Shown piece after piece: positions 25,431 through 38,454 of a stretch of DNA of 64,000 nt (positions within the stretch are counted from its first letter, which is position 1; every line of letters starts with the position of its first letter). The stretch comes from Phanerochaete sordida. Lineage: Eukaryota > Basidiomycota > Agaricomycetes > Polyporales > Phanerochaetaceae. Where the stretch lies: positions 224,294 to 288,293 of the forward strand of contig BPQB01000041.1 in NCBI GenBank assembly GCA_019973155.2, written 5' to 3'. Position numbers and translations under genes: made by a program. Below the pieces are notes generated by a model that saw only the letters and a list, made by a program, of their open reading frames with translations, had not been told where the DNA came from and did no database searches.

Positions 25431-28400
25431 CGGGAAAGAGGAGCGTACGCGCAGACGAAAAGAAGGAGGCAGACCCGGTCTTGTTATTCCAACCAAAGTT
25501 TGGCGCTTTGAGCAGCACGTTTATTCTGGTCTGCGAGGACACAGACAATCGTGAATCGAGGGCGTCATGCGGCTCTGGACTGTTGCGAGGAAAACCTTGA
25601 GTTGCACCATGAAATCGCGCCACGACGCATCGGAAGGTGTCTGCACCGACACACCTCTGCATGAATACCGCCGGCGCCGCACACAGCGCTCCCACCCTCC
25701 CCCGACATCGGCCTCGAGGCAGCCCACCCGGCCCAGCCACCCCCTGCTCCCAGACCCCAGGCCCGCAGAGCTCGTCCGCGCGCACCCGGCGATACGCCAG
25801 CAGCACTCCGCGCTGCGCTGCCGCCGGACAGGTCTCTCCCGGGCGCCACGCCGCCCATCGATAAGCCGCGCGGCTTCCCAGGGGCCCCTGCGCTTCTGCC
25901 CGGCGCGCCCGCCCGTGCACATATAGCGTTCGCGCCCGCGCCCGCGCCGGCGTGCGATCTGTTCGCAGGCGGGCCCGCGGATGGGCTGCCCGCGGGCGCG
26001 GCGGAGCGCAGCAGCAGCCCCGGCGTGCGAGGGACCTGGGCGAAGGGGCCCCGCGGAGTGCAGCGCGCCGTCACGGCAGGCTGAGAGCGACATTGCAGCC
26101 CTCCGCGCGGCGTCGGCGGATGCGCGGTCTCGTGCGCGGCGCGAACGGGCGCCGGGGCGGCGTCTGGGCGCGGCGCGTGTGTGAACGCCTGTGTACATGG
26201 CAGGCCGGTGGACGATCTTGGTGGGAGCCATCGCCCAGCGGCCGTCTCGCCGGGATCCGCGCTGGCGCGCGTGCAGCGGCGCTGTCTGGTGTCCTGGCAG
26301 CCCTGCGCGTGTGCTGAACAAGGGAGCGTCAGCAGCGCAGACACGCGCCGGCGGGGCGCGAGGACAGACCGGGATCACGTCAACGGACCGTCGCAGCTGG
26401 ACAGGCCCCGTCCGACGGTGCAGGATCAGCCAGCCGCTGCGCTGCCGGGCGAGACGGGGGAAGATGGGGTCGCACGACGCGGCGACGGAGAAGGCGAGCT
26501 TGCCTTCGGACCCTTCCTTCTTGTGCGGAGCCTTGTGCAGCTTTGGCGAACCTTGTTTCATGACCGCATGTCGTCTGCGTAGCGTGTGAGCTGTGGTTGT
26601 CTAGTCGCTGCGTTGAGCTCGTCGATGACGAGCAGCGACGGTCATCGCAGTGCTGAGCATTGATGGAAGCGTTCGCAGGCATCCCAACATCCCAGGCACG
26701 ACCCCCGCCCATTGAGACGCTAGCTCACTCCGTCCGCAAAAAGGCCCCCGAAGCGATGACGGAATTCTGAACATGATGAAGGTGCGCTTGATCATGATGC
26801 CAGAGCAGAGCGCACGCCTTCGCCCGCCACGGCAGCAGCGAGCGACCGGAAGGAACCCTGCATTCCGCTGGTGCAGAACACGCTGCGCTCTTCCATGCTT
26901 CGCCGCCGCGAGACCGCCCGCTGCCACGAACGCAGCGAGGGCGGCGGCCGTGGCTGAACATTGCGCAGGTGCGCCGCACAGGCGGTGCAAAGCGCGTGGT
27001 GACTGAATGTGCGCAGGGCGACGCCCATGATGTATGAAAACGTGAAACGCACGAGGGTCCTTGCGAGGGCACGTCGAGCTGGACAGGGCGCGGTGATGCC
27101 TGGGGCGCGCGGCGCGAGCGTCGCGGTCCGCCGCGCGCGGTGTCTGGAGGCCGCCCGCACGCCGCGCGCGGCGTCCGTGTCCGATATCGGCGCGACGCGC
27201 GCGCGGGTGCCGCTGGCTGACGAACGGCGGGCGTGCAGGCAGGGCGCGCGGGGCCGACGCGCGCAGCGGAAGCGGTGTGCGGTCTATCAAAACGCGGCGC
27301 GGCGGGCGTGCATCAGAAGCTGGGGGCATGCGGCAGGCAGGAGGGGTGTCGCCGTGGGCCGCGTCCTGTGTTGGGATGTCCCCTTCATGATACGTGCGCT
27401 GATATCAGGCCAAGCGCGTTGCGCCCGCTCGCCACATCGCTGCCAGGCCGCCCGGGCCCCGTGGCGCGGCGCCAGGGCCGGGGATGCGGGCACGGGTGGT
27501 TTCACGCAGTGCGGGCGGGGGCCGCTGACGACCGCCTGGGGCAGCGAGCGCGAGGGGGTGCGGGACGGCGAGGCTTTCGAGGACAAGGGCGGGAGGGCTG
27601 AAACGGCGAGGGGTGTGTGGCCGCGGGGAGACGCCGCGGGATCGCTGGTTGGCAGCCCAGAGGGGAAGAGGGCGCCCGGACAATGCGGACGCGCCCGGGG
27701 CCAGCGGCAGAGACCCCCGGTAACTGCCTGATCCCGCAGTCCGATTGGCTGGCACAGTTCCCCGAGCCATCGGTATATAGCCAACTATCGCGACTCCCTG
27801 CACTCTCTCCTGCCCTCCTGCCTCCCTCATCCAGCGACCGTGCCTCCCTCCGCCACCCCTTCCGCCGCCGCAAATATTCTCTACGACGCGTAGCGGCCTC
27901 GGCTGCCCCTGCCTTCCTCCCCACCGTCGCCGCCCTCCAGCCCTCGGCCTCGCAAGACCGCCGTCCGTGCTCGAGAAGTTTTGCCCGCCGTGCACCCAAT
28001 CGAGGCCGGAGATTCCTAACCACAATGCCCTGTATATAATCCCGGTCGCCGCGTGAGTCTCTCCTCCATCCACCCTCCAGCGTGCTGTGCTCACCGCTGG
28101 CGACGACAGCGACCTCGAGGCGACGTCACCCCCGCCGCCGACTTCGGTCATGGCGTTGAGTCACCCCTCCCCTCCCCAAACTCGGTGTCCGTTGGTCTCG
28201 GACGCGACCGGTCTAGACCGCGTCGGCAAACGTCGCTGACCGCCACAACGCTCCTGCCCAATGGGGATATTCCCTGATCCGCCCCCGCCCTCCGCCCTCG
28301 GGCGCTTTCCCGCCCTCCAGGCGCTCAAGCTCGGCGCCCCGCCACTATCCCACGGCCTCAAAGCCGCATGTCAAGCCGTCACACCGAAAGCATAGAGGAG

Positions 28401-28717
28401 AAACCCCAAGGTATATTTTGTCGACACTAGATACAGCATGCAAAGGGCTAATTGACACAAACCATAACAGAACATATCGAAGAGGGCATGGGGTATAAAC
28501 TGCGAGGTACGTTAAGGGTCAAAAAATACACGGGGGCGGCACGTCTAGGTAAGTATTAGTACACCTGAAGTCGATAACGGGGAGTTCATAACGGGGATGG
28601 GGTTCTCATTAAGATGTTGCAAGACAAACGCCAAAGCCGAGTTCAAGTTCAAGTTCGAGAGGATGCGAGAACGCACGACGTGCCCCGCGTTGGGCGGGGC
28701 CAACATCGCGCGGTCGC
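25431..28717. other. 3.3-kb G+C-rich stretch with no gene supported
   Basis: Open frames over 300 codons occur (for example minus 26561-25521) but overlap equally long frames on the other strand and have no motif. Between 27,740 and 28,080 there are promoter-like signals on the plus strand (listed separately) followed by pyrimidine-rich leader-like sequence, yet no protein exon can be recognised downstream. Confidence 0.45.
27744..27780 (+). promoter_or_regulatory. CCAAT/TATA promoter-like pair without an assigned gene
   Basis: An inverted CCAAT box (ATTGG, 27744-27748) precedes TATATAG (27774-27780) by 25 bp, followed by a long C/T-rich tract typical of fungal leaders. A second TATATAA occurs at 28033-28039, followed by GTGAGT at about 28052. 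No coding exon follows on this strand. Confidence 0.35.
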
Positions 28718-31393
28718 TCATACAAGCGTAATCGCGGACCAACGCTCGCGCATGCACTCGCGCCAGTCGACGGTGACGTTCGCGCGGTGGCTGTGGCGGG
28801 CGGCCTGGCGGCGGTTGGCGACGTACTCGACAAAGGTGCGTCCCTGGGACATGCTGCCGTTGTAGAAGTCGTCGCGGTGGTAGTGCAGCCGCTGCTTGAC
28901 GAGCTCGCGGATGAGCGGGTCGTCCGTCATGCAGCCGGTGAGCACGAACGGGAGCAGGATCGCGCGGTCGCTCTCGGACGGCCCGATCAGCTGCAGGTAG
29001 TCCATGATCGTGTTCGTCGCCTTCAGGATCTCGGGGACGCCTGGGGTCGCGGGGGCGGCGCGGTCAGACTCGTGCGGCGGTGCGGGCGCGGCGAGGCGGT
29101 GCTTACCTGGGTGGGCGTCACTGATCACGGTGTGCAGGTACAGCACAGCCGCCTCGCGCCAGATGTTGGCGATGGTGCGCCGCGTGAGCTCGTCGACGCC
29201 GGAGCCCAGCGTCGGCGACGCTGCCTCGGCCGCCGCAGCGAGCCCCGTCGGCAGCATCGACGCGTTCTCGACGATGGGCGAGTCCGCGTAGTTGCGCGAC
29301 GGGTGGTTCCGGAGCGTGCTCTCGATGAGGTCGCCGCGGCGGATGAGCTCGCGCATGCTGAGCGTGCCCTTCTGGCCCTCGGTGACCTTCCAGTGCGCGA
29401 GCGCGGCGGTCTCGGCGAGCGCGAGCACGGCCTCGTCGGGGCACCCCGTGAGCTTGTCCATGCGCAGGTCGAGCTGGTCGTTGTTCGTCGTCGCCCAGTA
29501 GCCGCCGCCGCCGCTGTTGCCGAAGAGCCGGCGGTACAGCGACAGGAACCGCGGTGGGCGTGTGAACACGACGCTCGCGAGCGTGTCGATCCACTGCAAG
29601 AGAGGGGCGCGCGACGTCAGCGATTTTCAGGCACGCGCACCGCGCCACCACACGACCGAGCACACGGCCGTGAGTGCGCACGCGGGACCGAGCGAAACGG
29701 CACGCACCATCGTCGCCTTGGCGGCCAGCTTCTGTGTGGGACTCATGTTCATCAGCGCCAACTTGGGGTTCTGCTCCTCGTGGATGCCCGTCTGCCCGAA
29801 CCACTCGTACGCGACCTCGAGGAGCGCCGTCCAGCCCGTCCCGCCGCCGGCGAGGTTGTGGTAGCTGATGAGGTACACGGCCGCGATGGCGTCGCGCTCG
29901 GTGTAGGGGCGGCCCGTCGCCTTCGAGGTCATGAGCATGACATAGGCCTTGTTGTAGAACCGGCGGTCGATCGTGCGGTCGGCGTGCTCGGCGGCGGACG
30001 CGGCGGCGTCGTAGGCGTGGGCGTTCGCCTTGGACGAATGTAGACTAGCCAGTGCGCAAATGGCATATTCGAGGGGGCCCTGTGGGTCGCCTGCGAGAAT
30101 CTGAGATTCGCATTGACGACTTCTTAGTGATGTCATGGGAGGGCGAGATGCGAAGGGAACGTACGAAGGCGAGTGTCTGTGCAAGCTCTTTCCCGGCGAG
30201 GCTGAACTGTAGGTGGCGCATGTGCTCGAAGTAGTATTGGATGTAAGGCTCAGGCTGCTCGTTGAAGGGCGAGTCACGCAGGCCTGGTGTAATGGACGGA
30301 GAAGTCTCAGGGGTATGCAGAAATGGTGGGTATGATGACGTGCTAGACATGGACGAGAGATCGTTGCTATACGGGAGCGAGGCTTGGTTGAAGGGATCGT
30401 GGGACATGACGAACGGGGAGGGTATGGAGAGCTCGGGGCTGGCGCTTAGTGCGTCTGCAAAGCGGCGTCGGGCGATCAGCGAACGAGGAAGGCGGCTGCG
30501 CAGAAGACGGGCACGCACCGAGTCCGGTCATGGCGGACATCACGCTGTTCACGTTGCCCGCGGCGTGGTATCGTGACGAGTCGTACGCGCGCGCATGTGC
30601 GTACGAAGCGTAGGGGTCGCTCCGACCTGCTCGGAGGCTGCTCGGCCCGGGCCCTGCCAGCGGCCCCGCCAGGTACCTGTCCGACGACGACGACGACGCA
30701 GACGACAGGCCCATGCCGCCGACCGACGACGTCGAGGTGCTGTACACCGCGCGGGGCTGCCCGCGGATGAGCCCGGCACGTGTCAGCTGGGCCTTGATGT
30801 TCGCTTTGTACTCTGCGACCTTTTCTTTATCCTGCGCGGCAGATGCAATCAGCACGCAGAAAGCCACACACAAGAGCAGGAGCAACGCACCCGCATCCAG
30901 TCAGGCCGCCGCACGCCCCAGCCCAGGCATTCAATCCCTAGCCGGCGGCACGTCTTGCACGAGTCGCCGTCGACGCGCTCCTCGTCGCATTTCTGGGGCG
31001 CCGCGCTCGGGTAAGCACACCCCGTGTCGTGACCTTATGTAAAAGTGACGGGCACACACCTTTCGACGCACGCGGCAGGTCCTGCACGAGGGCAAACGGG
31101 TCAGCGTCGGGGTCGCGCGAGGCCAGGCGAGCCGCCACATACCAGCATCCGCCCCTGCCCGTCGAGCGCGAGCGCGCGAGGTCCGCTGCGGACGAGCTCG
31201 GTGGGGTGCTCCGCGGGCTGCCCTGGTCGCGCTCAGCCTCGAGGGCCACGGCAGCCGGGACGGAGGACGGCGAGACAGGCGACGCGTCCGGGTCGAGGAC
31301 GGTGTTGGGATCCATGTCAGGATGGTCGGACTCGGGAGAAGAGGGATGGCTGCTGCTGCTGGGAGAGCCGGCGGCCGTGGTGAGTAACGCCAT
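28718..31393 (-). CDS. Zn2Cys6 fungal-type transcription factor A
   Basis: Eight exons: 31393-31143, 31081-31060, 30992-30891, 30831-30519, 30454-30165, 30100-29708, 29593-29107, 29040-28718 (726 aa). A Ser/Pro-rich start is followed by the binuclear zinc cluster, spread over three exons: GCWTCRVRRKKCDEE, then DSCKTCRRLGIECLGWG (CX2CX6CX9CX2CX6C, about 82-112). A basic/Ser-rich linker leads to a large helical fungal-specific regulatory domain (EYAICALASLHSSK, YERDAIAAVYLISYHNLAG-like block, RRTIANIWREAAVLYLHTVI, TGCMTDD). It should bind CGG-type DNA triplets in the nucleus; targets are unknown. A paralogue with the same zinc-cluster exon layout lies upstream at 35544-38401. Intron 7 (66 nt) is in frame, so its removal is judged from splice signals only. 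Confidence 0.9.
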
Positions 31394-34300
31394 GCTCAAG
31401 TAGTGGGTGTGCGCGGGAGGGCGAGGCTGTATAAGAGCAGCTGTGCACCACGGAGAGAGAGTCGAGAGATGGAGCGGGGCAGGGGATTTTGGCCTGAAAA
31501 GGAGAGGTACTTTTAGGTATGTCGGCGGGAGCGTGAATACCGAGGGTTAGAAGTAGCACTCTTACGGCTCTGCGCCGTTTGATGGTGAGATCGTCACTAA
31601 GGGTCCCTCCCTTCGTGGGTATACCTCCATTCGGGGCACTTGCGGGAAAACCAGGTGGTACACTCGATCACAGATCAATCGTTTGGGTCCCGGAATTCCC
31701 TATGCACGCACAGAAAACCTGTGCACTCCTGTGCGCTTGAATGGTGCCCTCTGCGAAACAGCCTCTGGGCTCGCGCAGGATGTCCCCTGTTTGGTCAAAA
31801 CAGCCGGTGCAGACCGTCGTGGGCCAGACAACCCCTGGGTCCGCGTTGCGTTTTGGGCCATCCGCCAACAGGACGTTCCGGAGGGATGCGCGCCTGTGGG
31901 GCGTCTGTGCGCTCCTTGTTCGTCGGTAGTAGCCTGCAAGCGAGCCTCCGTACACGCTCGTCGACGGCAACTCTCTCTGTCCGTTGGTCTCTATCACAGG
32001 CGTCATCACCTGCGGCAGCGGGCCCTACGTACGCCTTGACACTAGTGTCGATGGATTATCCGGGGTGGGTCTCTCCGTATGAGGCGGAGGTGAAGGCCCC
32101 GTCGGGGCGGATGTCCCTGGGTGTCATATGCACCGATGATGATGATCTGCACGCGTGCGACCAATGGCGACGATGGCGAGGATTCGCGATGGGTCTGAGG
32201 GCGGCTGAAACCTGGTGCGATAGCCCTGGCAGCGAACATGCGCGCAACAGAAAGGATGAGCCTCGAGGACGCCCCCGCGAGAGCTGTGCGAGGGTGCGGG
32301 CTCATTACGCTTAGCATGGCTCTGGCTCTGCACACTCGCTCGCCGCCAGCCGCGACGAGCTTCCACACGAATGTTCAACCTCCGACCGCTCTCGGTGCAA
32401 GCCCACGTGGCGGCGCTTGCCCTGCCGCGGCACAAGCCCTGATCCGCCAGCCGGCCCAAGCCTGCGGTTGCCTATTCGGGGTGCGGCCTACCCACCGCTT
32501 GGCGCCCGCGCCCGCGCTTGCCCTGGATTATTTCGCCGCATTTTCCGCCTCGACGACGTTTGAACCGCTTCCTGCGCTGATTCGCGACCTCGGTGGGGCC
32601 TGCCTGCCTTTTTCCAACAGAAAAGAAATACAACACGGCCGCGGCTCAGACTTGACCTGCACGATAAGCCTGTGCATTCAGTGTTTCGCTCGCGATGACC
32701 AAGCGGCGGACCAGTTGACGAAGAACCCAGCCTGCAATTTGCAAACACTCCTCCTACGCCTCTCGATCTGCGGCCAGCCGTACACGGCTATTTTCCGCAC
32801 CCTCCAGAATAGGGCACCACAGTCGCACACAGTGCCCCGGGGTGTGCACCTGAGCAATCAACGACACCGCGGCAGGAACGGCACTGGCCTTGGATACGCT
32901 CCCGACACAGTCCAAACACGTCTGCAGCAGCGACGGCTCCCACGCCAGCCTGTTTCATTGTCGGCATGCTCCAGGAAGACGGGCCCCAGGCACGCGTGCG
33001 GCCTGCGGCGACGCCAGCACGCGATTAGCTTCCTTCTGCCGTCCGCGACAAACAGATGGGCGATCGGAGCCCACACAGCGTGCCCACCTGCCGCAATCTC
33101 GTGCTATCGCCCCCGGCCGGTCGCGCTGAGACACGCTGAAACGCTTTGTGGCGGGCCCGTCGCAGCAGCCCCAGCCCAGGCGGGCGCGGCCACGCGAGCG
33201 CCGCGTGCCGCGCATCGCTCGCACGCCCCCCACCGCAGCCGCAACACGGCCAGCCAGCCTCCGCCCGCGGCCACACAGGTGCAGCCAAAATCCAATAGCG
33301 GGCCAGTGCGTCCGCCGTGTGCGGCGCGAGCCTCGAGGCACACCCGACCCGTGCGGGGCACGGCTATCCGGGCGTCGGCACCGAGCACGCACTGCCGCGC
33401 CCGCTGGCCCCAGCACCGGCCGCGCTGACGCACGCGGGCCTCGGGTGGGGCGCGGCTGCGGCCGTCGCTGACGAACGGGTGCGCGTGGGCGTCCGTGTGC
33501 GCAATGCGCAGGCGCGCGGAGCAAGGGTGCGAACGTCCGCGAGACAGGAGCCCCTGACGGCTCTGGCAAAAGGCTTCTCGCCCGAACGCACACCAAGCAA
33601 TGTGGAGGCGGAGGCGGTGAGTCAGACGCGGTGACTCGCGGGCTCCTCACCAGCTTTGCTGCAGCGGCAGCCCGCCACGCAGGGCACAGACGCAGCCCGC
33701 CCGCCCGCGGTGGCGCGCCCCTCGCAGCCGCCGCCTGCACGCGTGCAGCACGCGGGACGGCCGCACAGCCGCTGCCGGCACTTGCGGGCTGTCCCAAGGC
33801 TGTATCCTGCGCGTGCAGCGCGATGACGTCGCGTGCACGGGCGGAGGAGGATCTCTGCATCAGCAAGCGGTCAGCAGCGCACGGGACACACGCGTGCAGG
33901 TCAGGCGCGGCGCGGCGGCCATCTCAGCACGCTGCGTCTCCGCGGGGGCTCGGAGGCAACAGCGCGCGATCGCCAATCCCCGCGCGGCCGCCACTGCAAT
34001 CGCGCGCGGGCGATCTTGCGCTGGTGCCGCCGGCAGCGCGCGCAGCGGTCCCCGTGGGCCCTCGCGGGGCCCTTACGCGCGTCGGCAGCGGCCACGCGCA
34101 GCGACGTCGGCGTCGGGGTGGGGCGGGCGCGCGAGCCCGTGCGTGCAATGTCGTGCTGACGCGCCGCGCGCAATGCGAGACACGGGCGCAATAACGCGCT
34201 GGGCACTGCAGCGGTGCGCACGCGCCTGCTGATGCGAGCGGCTCGGGCACGGCCCCACAGGCTTACATGTGGAGGCCGACCCTGGCGAGATCCGCGAGGG

Positions 34301-35543
34301 TCGATGCGGCGGGGAGGGGCGACGAGGGGCGACGAGGGTGTACGGGGTGGGCTGGTGCAGGTCTGGCGGCCCTCGCGCGCCGCGGGAGGGTGGGGGGCGT
34401 ATGTCCGCCGGGGAGGCGAGGTTTCAGCTCTGGCCGCACCGCCGTGTGCGTCGAGGAGGAGCGAGCAGAGCTGGAGCCTGACCTTGTGGACAATAGCAGA
34501 GGGTCAGGACGCGGGGGCGGCGTGTCAGATCTGATCAGGCGAGTCGCCGCGGGCGGGGGCTGCCCTTGTCCGCGTTCGGCAGGAGCAGCCCCGCCACCCG
34601 GCACCCGTGCATCTCGCTGGCGCCCGCGAAGCGGCGAAGCACCCCCAGTAGGCGCCCCCGCCAAGGGCTGTGGATGGGGCTGGGATAGGAAGCCTCAAGG
34701 ACGCCCGCCTGCCCATCCTCCGACCACAGCTCGGACGGACCTGCCTGCCCTGCGCGTGGCGGCCGTGCCCTCGCGCCGCCGCCGTGTGTCCTGCGGGCCC
34801 ACGGTCGCAATCAGACTCGGCCCTGCGCGACGACAGAGCTGGCGGAAGTGACAGACCTGGGAACCGGCGAAGCCTGCAGCGGACGCGACAGCCAGGAGCT
34901 CATCGACCCGGTAGAGATTACATTCAATCAGTTCCTAGACAGCACAGGACGGCGTGAGAGTGTGTTCCAAACCCGACGGAGAAGCAACCGGAAACAACTG
35001 GACAGCGGAGGGGGTGAAGATCGTACAACAAGGGGGCACGGACAAACCGGACGGACGAGAAGGCGGGCGAGACGTTGCGCGTACACCGTGGCGGACTGGT
35101 ATTTTTGGCAGTGAGCGGTCAATGAAGGTATCAATGGACGAATGCAAAGCAGGGGGAAAGCAAAAAAAAAACCGTTCCTAGAAGATTTTATGATGTGAGC
35201 AGATGGGCAACCGTGAGGGGAGACATGGTGAGCGAGGGACAGAAGAGGGTGAGCATATGTAGTCGTGGTGGGCTTCTATCCTTGACGGCGCGCGCACGCG
35301 GGCGCACGCCTGCGCAGCAGCGCCCGAGAAAAAAACCTGTCGTCGTCAGTCAGAAGATTTTGCTGAGCGGGCCTGAGTCTGCGGAATGGGGACTGGGATC
35401 TAGGGCGCCGACAGCGCCCGCGGGGAGCTGACGACAGCGGCGCGTTAGGGGGAGGCACAGCCGGAAGGGTGACAGGGAACACGCAGGGAGCCTGGGGGAC
35501 GGCGCCGACGTCGCCGCCGGCGGTAGCGGAGGGCATAAAAGGC
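31394..35543. other. 4.1-kb G+C-rich stretch between two transcription factor genes
   Basis: No gene supported. The core at about 33,100-34,250 is extremely G+C-rich and is open in nearly all frames, giving long Arg/Ala frames on both strands. A run of nine to ten A occurs near 35,163. The 3' UTR of factor B and the promoter of factor A lie at its ends. Confidence 0.45.
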
Positions 35544-38401
35544 TCAGACGAGCAGCAGCAGCTCGCGCTGCGACTCGCGCATGACGTCGCGCCAGGCGAC
35601 GGGCGCGCCGCCGCCCTCGGTGTCGCGGCGGAGCCAGACGGACTGCATGAGGCGCTTGACCTCGGCGACGTTCCCGACGGTCTCGCGCTGCTGCGTGTCG
35701 AGGAGGTGCATGAGGAAGCGGCGCTGGTCCTGGCTGTCGGTGAGGCAGCCGCTGATGCAGATCCCGAACACGACGCTGCGCAGCACGCTCCGGCTCACGA
35801 GCGCGCGGTCGAGCGGGACGCGCCGCAGCGCCTCGATCACCTCCGTCACCGCCGCGACGATCTCCGGGCACGACGGGTAGTCGCCCGACAGCACCGTGTG
35901 CAGGTACACGCGCGCCGACGCCCGGAAGATGTCGTTCGTCAGCCGCCGCCGCAGCTCGACCTCCGACGCGCCGTGGATCCCGCCGCCGCCCGCCGCGGGC
36001 CCGTACGCGCCGCCGGGGTACACGCCGTTCGCGTACGCCGACGCCCCCGGGTCGAGCGCGACGCCGTACGCGTTCGCCGCCATCGCGCCCGCGGGCAGGC
36101 CGTTCACGCGCACCTGCGTCGGCGACGACGCGCCGCCGGGCGTGAGGTACTTGGCTTCGATCTCGAGCCCGCGCTCGACGAGCTTCGGCACGCTCAGGCA
36201 GTGCCGCGCCTCCTGGCTCTCCTTCCAGCAGGCCAGGTTCGAGATCTCCGCGATCGCGAGCATGATGTTGTTCTCGCAGCCCATGACGGGCAGCATCGAG
36301 AGCTCCGGCGGGTTCGGCTGCGACGGGTCCTCGATGTATGCGCGCCGCGTGCGGTCGAAGAGCTGGCGATAGATCATCAGGAAGCGGGGGATTTGCTGTG
36401 TAGTCACGGACGCGAGTACGTCGAACCACATCGTCGTCTTGACGATAAACCGCGTACTTTCTGAGCAGTTGCGCAATACCTCCTCAGGTCCAGGGTATCG
36501 CGGGTTCATGAGTACCTGGTAAACGTATTGGCTCGCCACTGACAGGAAGGCTTCCCAGGCTCCACGACCGCCGGAGAAGAGGATCGTCGAGACTGCGTGT
36601 AGGCCGGCCATAGCGTCGCCTTCGTTGATCTGCTGCTTGCTTGCCAAGCTCTCGAAGAGCCGACGGATGAGGAACTGGGGATGAGGGATGGTGGTCACCG
36701 CGTTCGCAGAGGCAGCCATACCCATCCGGTCTCGATGTATGGCCGCCAGTATGCATGCCGCATCCCGAGCTGAGTTGCTTTGTCGGATGAGGTCGTAGAT
36801 GAACGTGCGGATGACCGAAGAGTCGGAGAGCAAGTATTGGATGGGCAAGACGTTCGACATGTAATGTTGAACGAGCCCATTCTGCTCGTATGGTATCGAA
36901 GGATCAAACGTCCGAACGTTTGAAGCCAGGACCATCGCGTTGCTGGGCTCTCCTTGCGGTGATTCCTGGGTATCGTCGTCAGCCTGGTAGATCGCCTCCG
37001 TATACAAAGGACCAAAACTGCTCTCCAGGGCAGGCTGCATAGGTTGCATATGTTGCTGCTGCATAGGCTGCTGCTGTTGCTGAACTTGAGTGTACGACGT
37101 TGGTGAGGCAGAAATTGTAGACGCAGACGATATTGAGCCAAACGATCCATTATACGACGACGGCCCTGCCAACGAAGAGGGCATTGAGCATAATACATTC
37201 ATAATACACTAGTAGCGGTACGGAGTCTTACAAGACGACGAGGAGGGAGGAGGTGCAGAAGAAGACAAGGGGTTCACTATACTATTGGGGGTTAAAATAG
37301 GGTTGGAGGGAGTATACAAGATGTCGTTGGGCAGGAGCGGCCCCCTGCCGAGAGACGCATCATGGGGGTGAGGGGGATGGTTAGGGGCATTTAGCTCTGG
37401 AAGATTATGGGACCAGGCTGCACGAAATTACTACTGGGCGTAGAATACATAAACACAGGAGGGTACATACTGGTCTGCGAGGGCGGCGGCGCGTACGGAT
37501 GGTGCGCCTGGTCCTGCGGCAGCGACGGAGGGGGCGGGTGATGGTACGACGCATCCCGAACGTAGGAGACGGGACCCTGCTGCTGCCGGTGCTGGTCGTT
37601 CGAGCCCGAGGATAGAGTGGGGGTGGGGGGAGACGATGGTGGCTGGGGCTGGAGGTTGTCGACGAGGGTGAGGATCTGGGGCTCGCCGTCCTGAGACCGT
37701 GGGCCCGAGCCAGAGTGACCCTTGATCATGCCCTGCGACGCCAAGAACGCCTTGATCTTGTCCCGCAGCTCAGTGACCGAGTTGTTCTCCTGGAGGACGC
37801 GGCGCGTGGAGGTGTCAGCAAAATTGTCGCGCCACACATGGTTCGACGCACCCTCATCCAATCCGGCCGCTTCGCTCCAAAGCCCAGGCATTGCAGGCGA
37901 AGACGGACGCAGGTCTGGCAGGCGCCGTGCTCGTTGGGTTGCTCGTCGCATTTCTGGAGGAGGGAGCGATGTTAGCGATCGACGTTGCTTTAAAAACCGC
38001 GGAAAAAAGGGGCAAAAAGGGCGCCAACGATGAGAGTAACGCCCGACGCGTACCTTTCGGCGAATTCTGCAGGTGTAGCAGCCCGACTTCGCTCTGACGG
38101 CGCCTTTTGGCTTCGGCGCTCCGGGTTTCTTTTGCGGCTGCGGGGCGCGGGCGTTTGCAGAGGCGGAGGAGACGGTCTTGCGGGGGCTCTGGGCGACGTC
38201 GGGCATGAGGAGAGGAGGGGGCGGGGGAGGGGGGTTTGGGGACGTCGTGTTGGGCAGATGGTGGTGAATGAGCTCGACCGGAGGAGGGATGAGATGAGGG
38301 GCGAGAGGCGGTGGAGGCGAAGATTGAGGTATATGTACTCTGGGCGGCTGCTCAACCGTGCGAGTGTCCTCAACCAGCGGCTGCTGCTGCGAGGCGTCCA
38401 T
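35544..38401 (-). CDS. Zn2Cys6 fungal-type transcription factor B
   Basis: Five exons: 38401-38054, 37953-37852, 37789-37471, 37417-37232, 37165-35544 (858 aa). The N-terminus is Pro/Gln-rich, then KSGCYTCRIRRKKCDEQ and GACQTCVRLRLQCLGFG (CX2CX6CX9CX2CX6C, about 107-137). The linker has GPLLPNDILYTPSNP and a Gln-rich run (QVQQQQQPMQQQ). The C-terminal fungal-specific domain includes DAACILAAIHRD, DAMAGLHAVSTILFSGG, EISNLACWKESQEA and ASARVYLHTVLSGDYPSC. Exon 2 (102 nt, second half of the cluster) has the same length and boundaries as exon 3 of factor A, so the genes share ancestry. Introns 3 and 4 are required to keep the frame open between the linker pieces. Nuclear DNA-binding regulator; targets unknown. 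Confidence 0.9.
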
Positions 38402-38447
38402 GTTCGGCGACTGAACTTTGGCTCCGGACCCCGAAGACGCTCGAGCC

Positions 38448-38454
38448 TTATATA
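38448..38454 (-). promoter_or_regulatory. TATA box of transcription factor B
   Basis: TATATAA on the minus strand, 47 bp above the ATG at 38401. Confidence 0.5.

Noticed and set aside
25521..26561. 346-codon minus-strand open frame
   Set aside because: Arg/Pro/Ala-rich with an equally open plus strand; no conserved block or splice context.
28787..30043. 418-codon plus-strand frame
   Set aside because: Antisense shadow of exons of transcription factor A, whose domains are clear.
35469..36464. 331-codon plus-strand frame
   Set aside because: Antisense shadow of the last exon of transcription factor B.
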